From positions 1 to 7,408 of the forward strand of contig DAOVBK010000070.1 in assembly GCA_030670605.1 (NCBI GenBank): a stretch of DNA of 7,408 bases. The letters run 5' to 3'. The stretch comes from Candidatus Stahliibacteriota bacterium. Lineage in GTDB: Bacteria > Hydrothermota > Tepidihabitantia > SM23-42. The notes below the pieces were generated by a model. The model saw nothing but the letters and a program-made list of their open reading frames with translations, was not told the origin of the DNA and did not search any database. Within the stretch, counting starts at the first letter, position 1. The number at the start of each line of letters is the position of its first letter. A program made the position numbers and the translations under genes. Positions 5,480-7,408 of this stretch are shown here, piece after piece.

Positions 5480-7408
5480 ATGAAGAAATCCATTGTAATA
5501 TTGTTATTGATGCTCACGGGTGCCTCTGCGACTCGCTTTTGGGAACATGAGGATTTTGAACGAGCAGATGCAGTACCGCGTGGTGAACCAGTTCTACAAA
5601 CCCGCGTGGGCGCGTTGCGTGCCGAATGGCAGCGCTGGAGCTACGTCCATGAGTTATGTCAAACAGTTGGCTTTATCGCATCAATGCAAGTTTCTGATCC
5701 GGGTGATCCTGAATACGGTGGATTGATTGAGGGCGAGGACGCAATGACCGTGGTTGAGACCGACAACACACAAGAGGCGATTTGGGTGTGGTGCCGTCAT
5801 TATGAAATTACTGGTGATACAACGTACTTTGAGAATATCCGCAGGGCATGGATTTATGTGATGAATCATCCTGCATGGACAGAAGAAGGGGCAGTGAGTG
5901 ATTACTACCGGGTCTGGAACTGTGGCCTCGGGCTTTTTGCTGAAGGTAAGTACAGGAAAACGTTTGGTGACAGCTCGTATATGCCCTACGCAGATACCTG
6001 TGTTCAGTATATGTTTGCCCATCCGTTGTCATTCACTCATCCAGACCCATACTATGCACGGTTGCATCCAAAAACCACATCGCTCGCTGCTGGCATGCTC
6101 TATCAGTACGGAAAGGATCTGAACATACAGGAATACAAAGACACTGCCCTCGTATATGGTGACCGGGTTCGGCTGTGGATTGAGGCAAATCCTCAAAACA
6201 ATATCAATGACGAGGTGTGGGCAATGTCCGGAGGTACCGCAGTATGGGGTTTGTGCCGTTCACTTTTTGACGCAGATACTGCTGCAGGTATCACGTGGCT
6301 GAACACGTATCTTCCTTACATGAAATACTACCAACCCACTGGCACATGGAACAATTCGTGGAACATATGGTATGCCAACGCATATAATCACGCCGCGCGC
6401 ATTACCCAGAACAGCACGTATGTTGAGTACCATCATTCTATCACTGATAGTCTGCTCATTCAAGACTATGACGAAGATGGCGGCGTACCACCAACGAGAA
6501 CATGGGGACAGAATCAAGACCATTCATGGATTTCTGCATACATGTGCTTCATGGGTTTTGAAGGACTCATGGATTCAATCAAGAATGTTGATGCAGGCAT
6601 TAATGATCTCTATGCAGTTGGTCCAGAGTCATACTTCCTGGTCGGTGATTCATTGACGTTGTTTGTCAATGCACTGAATTATGGATTTGACTCATTATGG
6701 GATGTGTACATTAGTTTTGACGGACCGTTCCCGGCTGATACAACCATTGACCTCGCCGTTGGTCAAGAACAGCCGATCGAATTCGCGCAGAGCTGGGTGC
6801 CGAGTGATACCGGATGGGTTGACCTCAGTGCCTATAGTCTATATGGTGGGGATGAGCGAAGCGAGAACGACACATTTCAAACTGCGATATACATACGACC
6901 GCTTCGACTGGTTGCTGGAAGCGTTCTCGATTCTGTAAGCGGCGAGGGTATTGCGGCAATGGTGTATTTTCAATTCATCGATGCCGCTGACAGTACATAC
7001 ATTGACAGTGCTGCGACTGACTCGGTGACCGGTGCCTTTAGTGTTTACCTCATGGATTCACTGTACCACACGTATGTCTTCACTGAAATACCCTATCCGG
7101 ATTTTGTCGAAGAGTATATCTATGTGACACCGGATTCTATTTCTGATCTTGATTTTGATTTGAACCCGGCCGACATTCTCATCGTGAACCGCGATAATGA
7201 AGGGAGGTTTGCTGAGTATTATACTGAGCCACTTGATACCCTGCACAAGACGTACAAAGTGTGGACACCGATTGAGCAGGGTATTTTCCCAATAAGTAGA
7301 ATCAGTGAATTCAATGATACAGTAGTCATATGGTACTCAGGCAATGCAGAAACCAATACAGTGACTGCGCAGGAACAGGAAAGCCTGATGGTATTTCTCG
7401 ACAGCGGT
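5480..7408 (+). CDS. Exported multidomain protein with alpha/alpha-toroid-like domain, 3' partial
   Basis: The frame is open without a stop from ATG 5480 to the window edge (643 codons visible). Residues 1-17 are a signal peptide: KK, a hydrophobic core at 5-12, and likely cleavage after ALA-type Ala-Ser-Ala17. Residues about 40-367 look like an alpha/alpha toroid of the six-hairpin glycosidase or prenyltransferase-like kind, with DNTQEAIWVW (95-104), RHYEITGDTTYF nearby, and a late GG...WGQNQDHSW segment (334-350). Residues about 371-472 are CARDB-like with a SENDT ending. Residues about 475-550 begin LVAGSVLDSVSGEGI, typical of a carboxypeptidase-regulatory-like (CarbopepD_reg) domain. From 562, ADILIVNRDNEG and VVIWYSGNAETNTVT resemble alpha/beta amidotransferase- or gingipain-like domains seen in exported proteins; no catalytic residue is visible before the edge. 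Function is unknown; polysaccharide processing or surface binding is inference. Confidence 0.88.
   Translation, partial: MKKSIVILLLMLTGASATRFWEHEDFERADAVPRGEPVLQTRVGALRAEWQRWSYVHELCQTVGFIASMQVSDPGDPEYGGLIEGEDAMTVVETDNTQEAIWVWCRHYEITGDTTYFENIRRAWIYVMNHPAWTEEGAVSDYYRVWNCGLGLFAEGKYRKTFGDSSYMPYADTCVQYMFAHPLSFTHPDPYYARLHPKTTSLAAGMLYQYGKDLNIQEYKDTALVYGDRVRLWIEANPQNNINDEVWAMSGGTAVWGLCRSLFDADTAAGITWLNTYLPYMKYYQPTGTWNNSWNIWYANAYNHAARITQNSTYVEYHHSITDSLLIQDYDEDGGVPPTRTWGQNQDHSWISAYMCFMGFEGLMDSIKNVDAGINDLYAVGPESYFLVGDSLTLFVNALNYGFDSLWDVYISFDGPFPADTTIDLAVGQEQPIEFAQSWVPSDTGWVDLSAYSLYGGDERSENDTFQTAIYIRPLRLVAGSVLDSVSGEGIAAMVYFQFIDAADSTYIDSAATDSVTGAFSVYLMDSLYHTYVFTEIPYPDFVEEYIYVTPDSISDLDFDLNPADILIVNRDNEGRFAEYYTEPLDTLHKTYKVWTPIEQGIFPISRISEFNDTVVIWYSGNAETNTVTAQEQESLMVFLDSG

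Noticed and set aside
5681..6022. Antisense reading frame of 113 residues under the exported protein gene
   Set aside because: It has no recognisable protein pattern and lies opposite a strongly coding frame with a signal peptide and clear domains.
7163..7408. Calling the last gene a gingipain-type (C25) peptidase
   Set aside because: The segment resembles alpha/beta domains found in such proteins, but no catalytic His or Cys motif is visible before the window ends.

Overview
The window is 7.4 kb from a bacterium that I cannot place precisely. Two very large, Asp/Tyr/Trp-rich, beta-modular exported proteins, Shine-Dalgarno leaders, sigma70-type promoters and moderate GC fit an uncultured bacterial phylum rich in secreted modular proteins (WOR-3/FCB-like). 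That placement is an impression from protein style, not a demonstrated assignment. The genetic code looks standard: TGG is the Trp codon throughout, and one gene ends at TGA exactly where its family ends.

Layout. (1) 2-3913 (+): 3' part of a subtilisin-like (S8) protease gene whose start lies upstream of the window. The catalytic domain is followed by three alternating pairs of CARDB/APHP-like and 'YDNG'-type beta modules, an FnIII-like domain, and a C-terminal domain cut short by TGA. A perfect hairpin terminator follows. (2) 4072-4404 (+): a stand-alone 110-aa DsrE-fold protein matching the C-terminal half of YedF, with its own promoter and a GTG start. (3) 4423-5316 (-): a ten-helix EamA/DMT-family transporter, convergent with the DsrE gene. 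(4) 5317-5479: a compact divergent promoter region with two strong sigma70-type promoters back to back. (5) 5480-7408 (+): an exported multidomain protein, open at the right edge, with an alpha/alpha-toroid-like domain, a CARDB-like domain, a carboxypeptidase-regulatory-like domain and the beginning of an alpha/beta domain.

The genes do not form one operon. Each appears to be its own transcription unit, and the only shared regulatory DNA I see is the divergent region between the transporter and the second secreted protein. The two exported proteins probably act outside the cytoplasm, by proteolysis and, less certainly, polysaccharide or cell-surface binding or processing. The DsrE protein would be cytosolic sulfur or selenium handling, and the transporter sits in the inner membrane.

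I found no CRISPR array, mobile element, rRNA or tRNA, and nothing that clearly amounts to a new biological system. The points most worth checking are the disrupted C-terminus and altered oxyanion-hole region of the protease, and the domain combination of the last gene.
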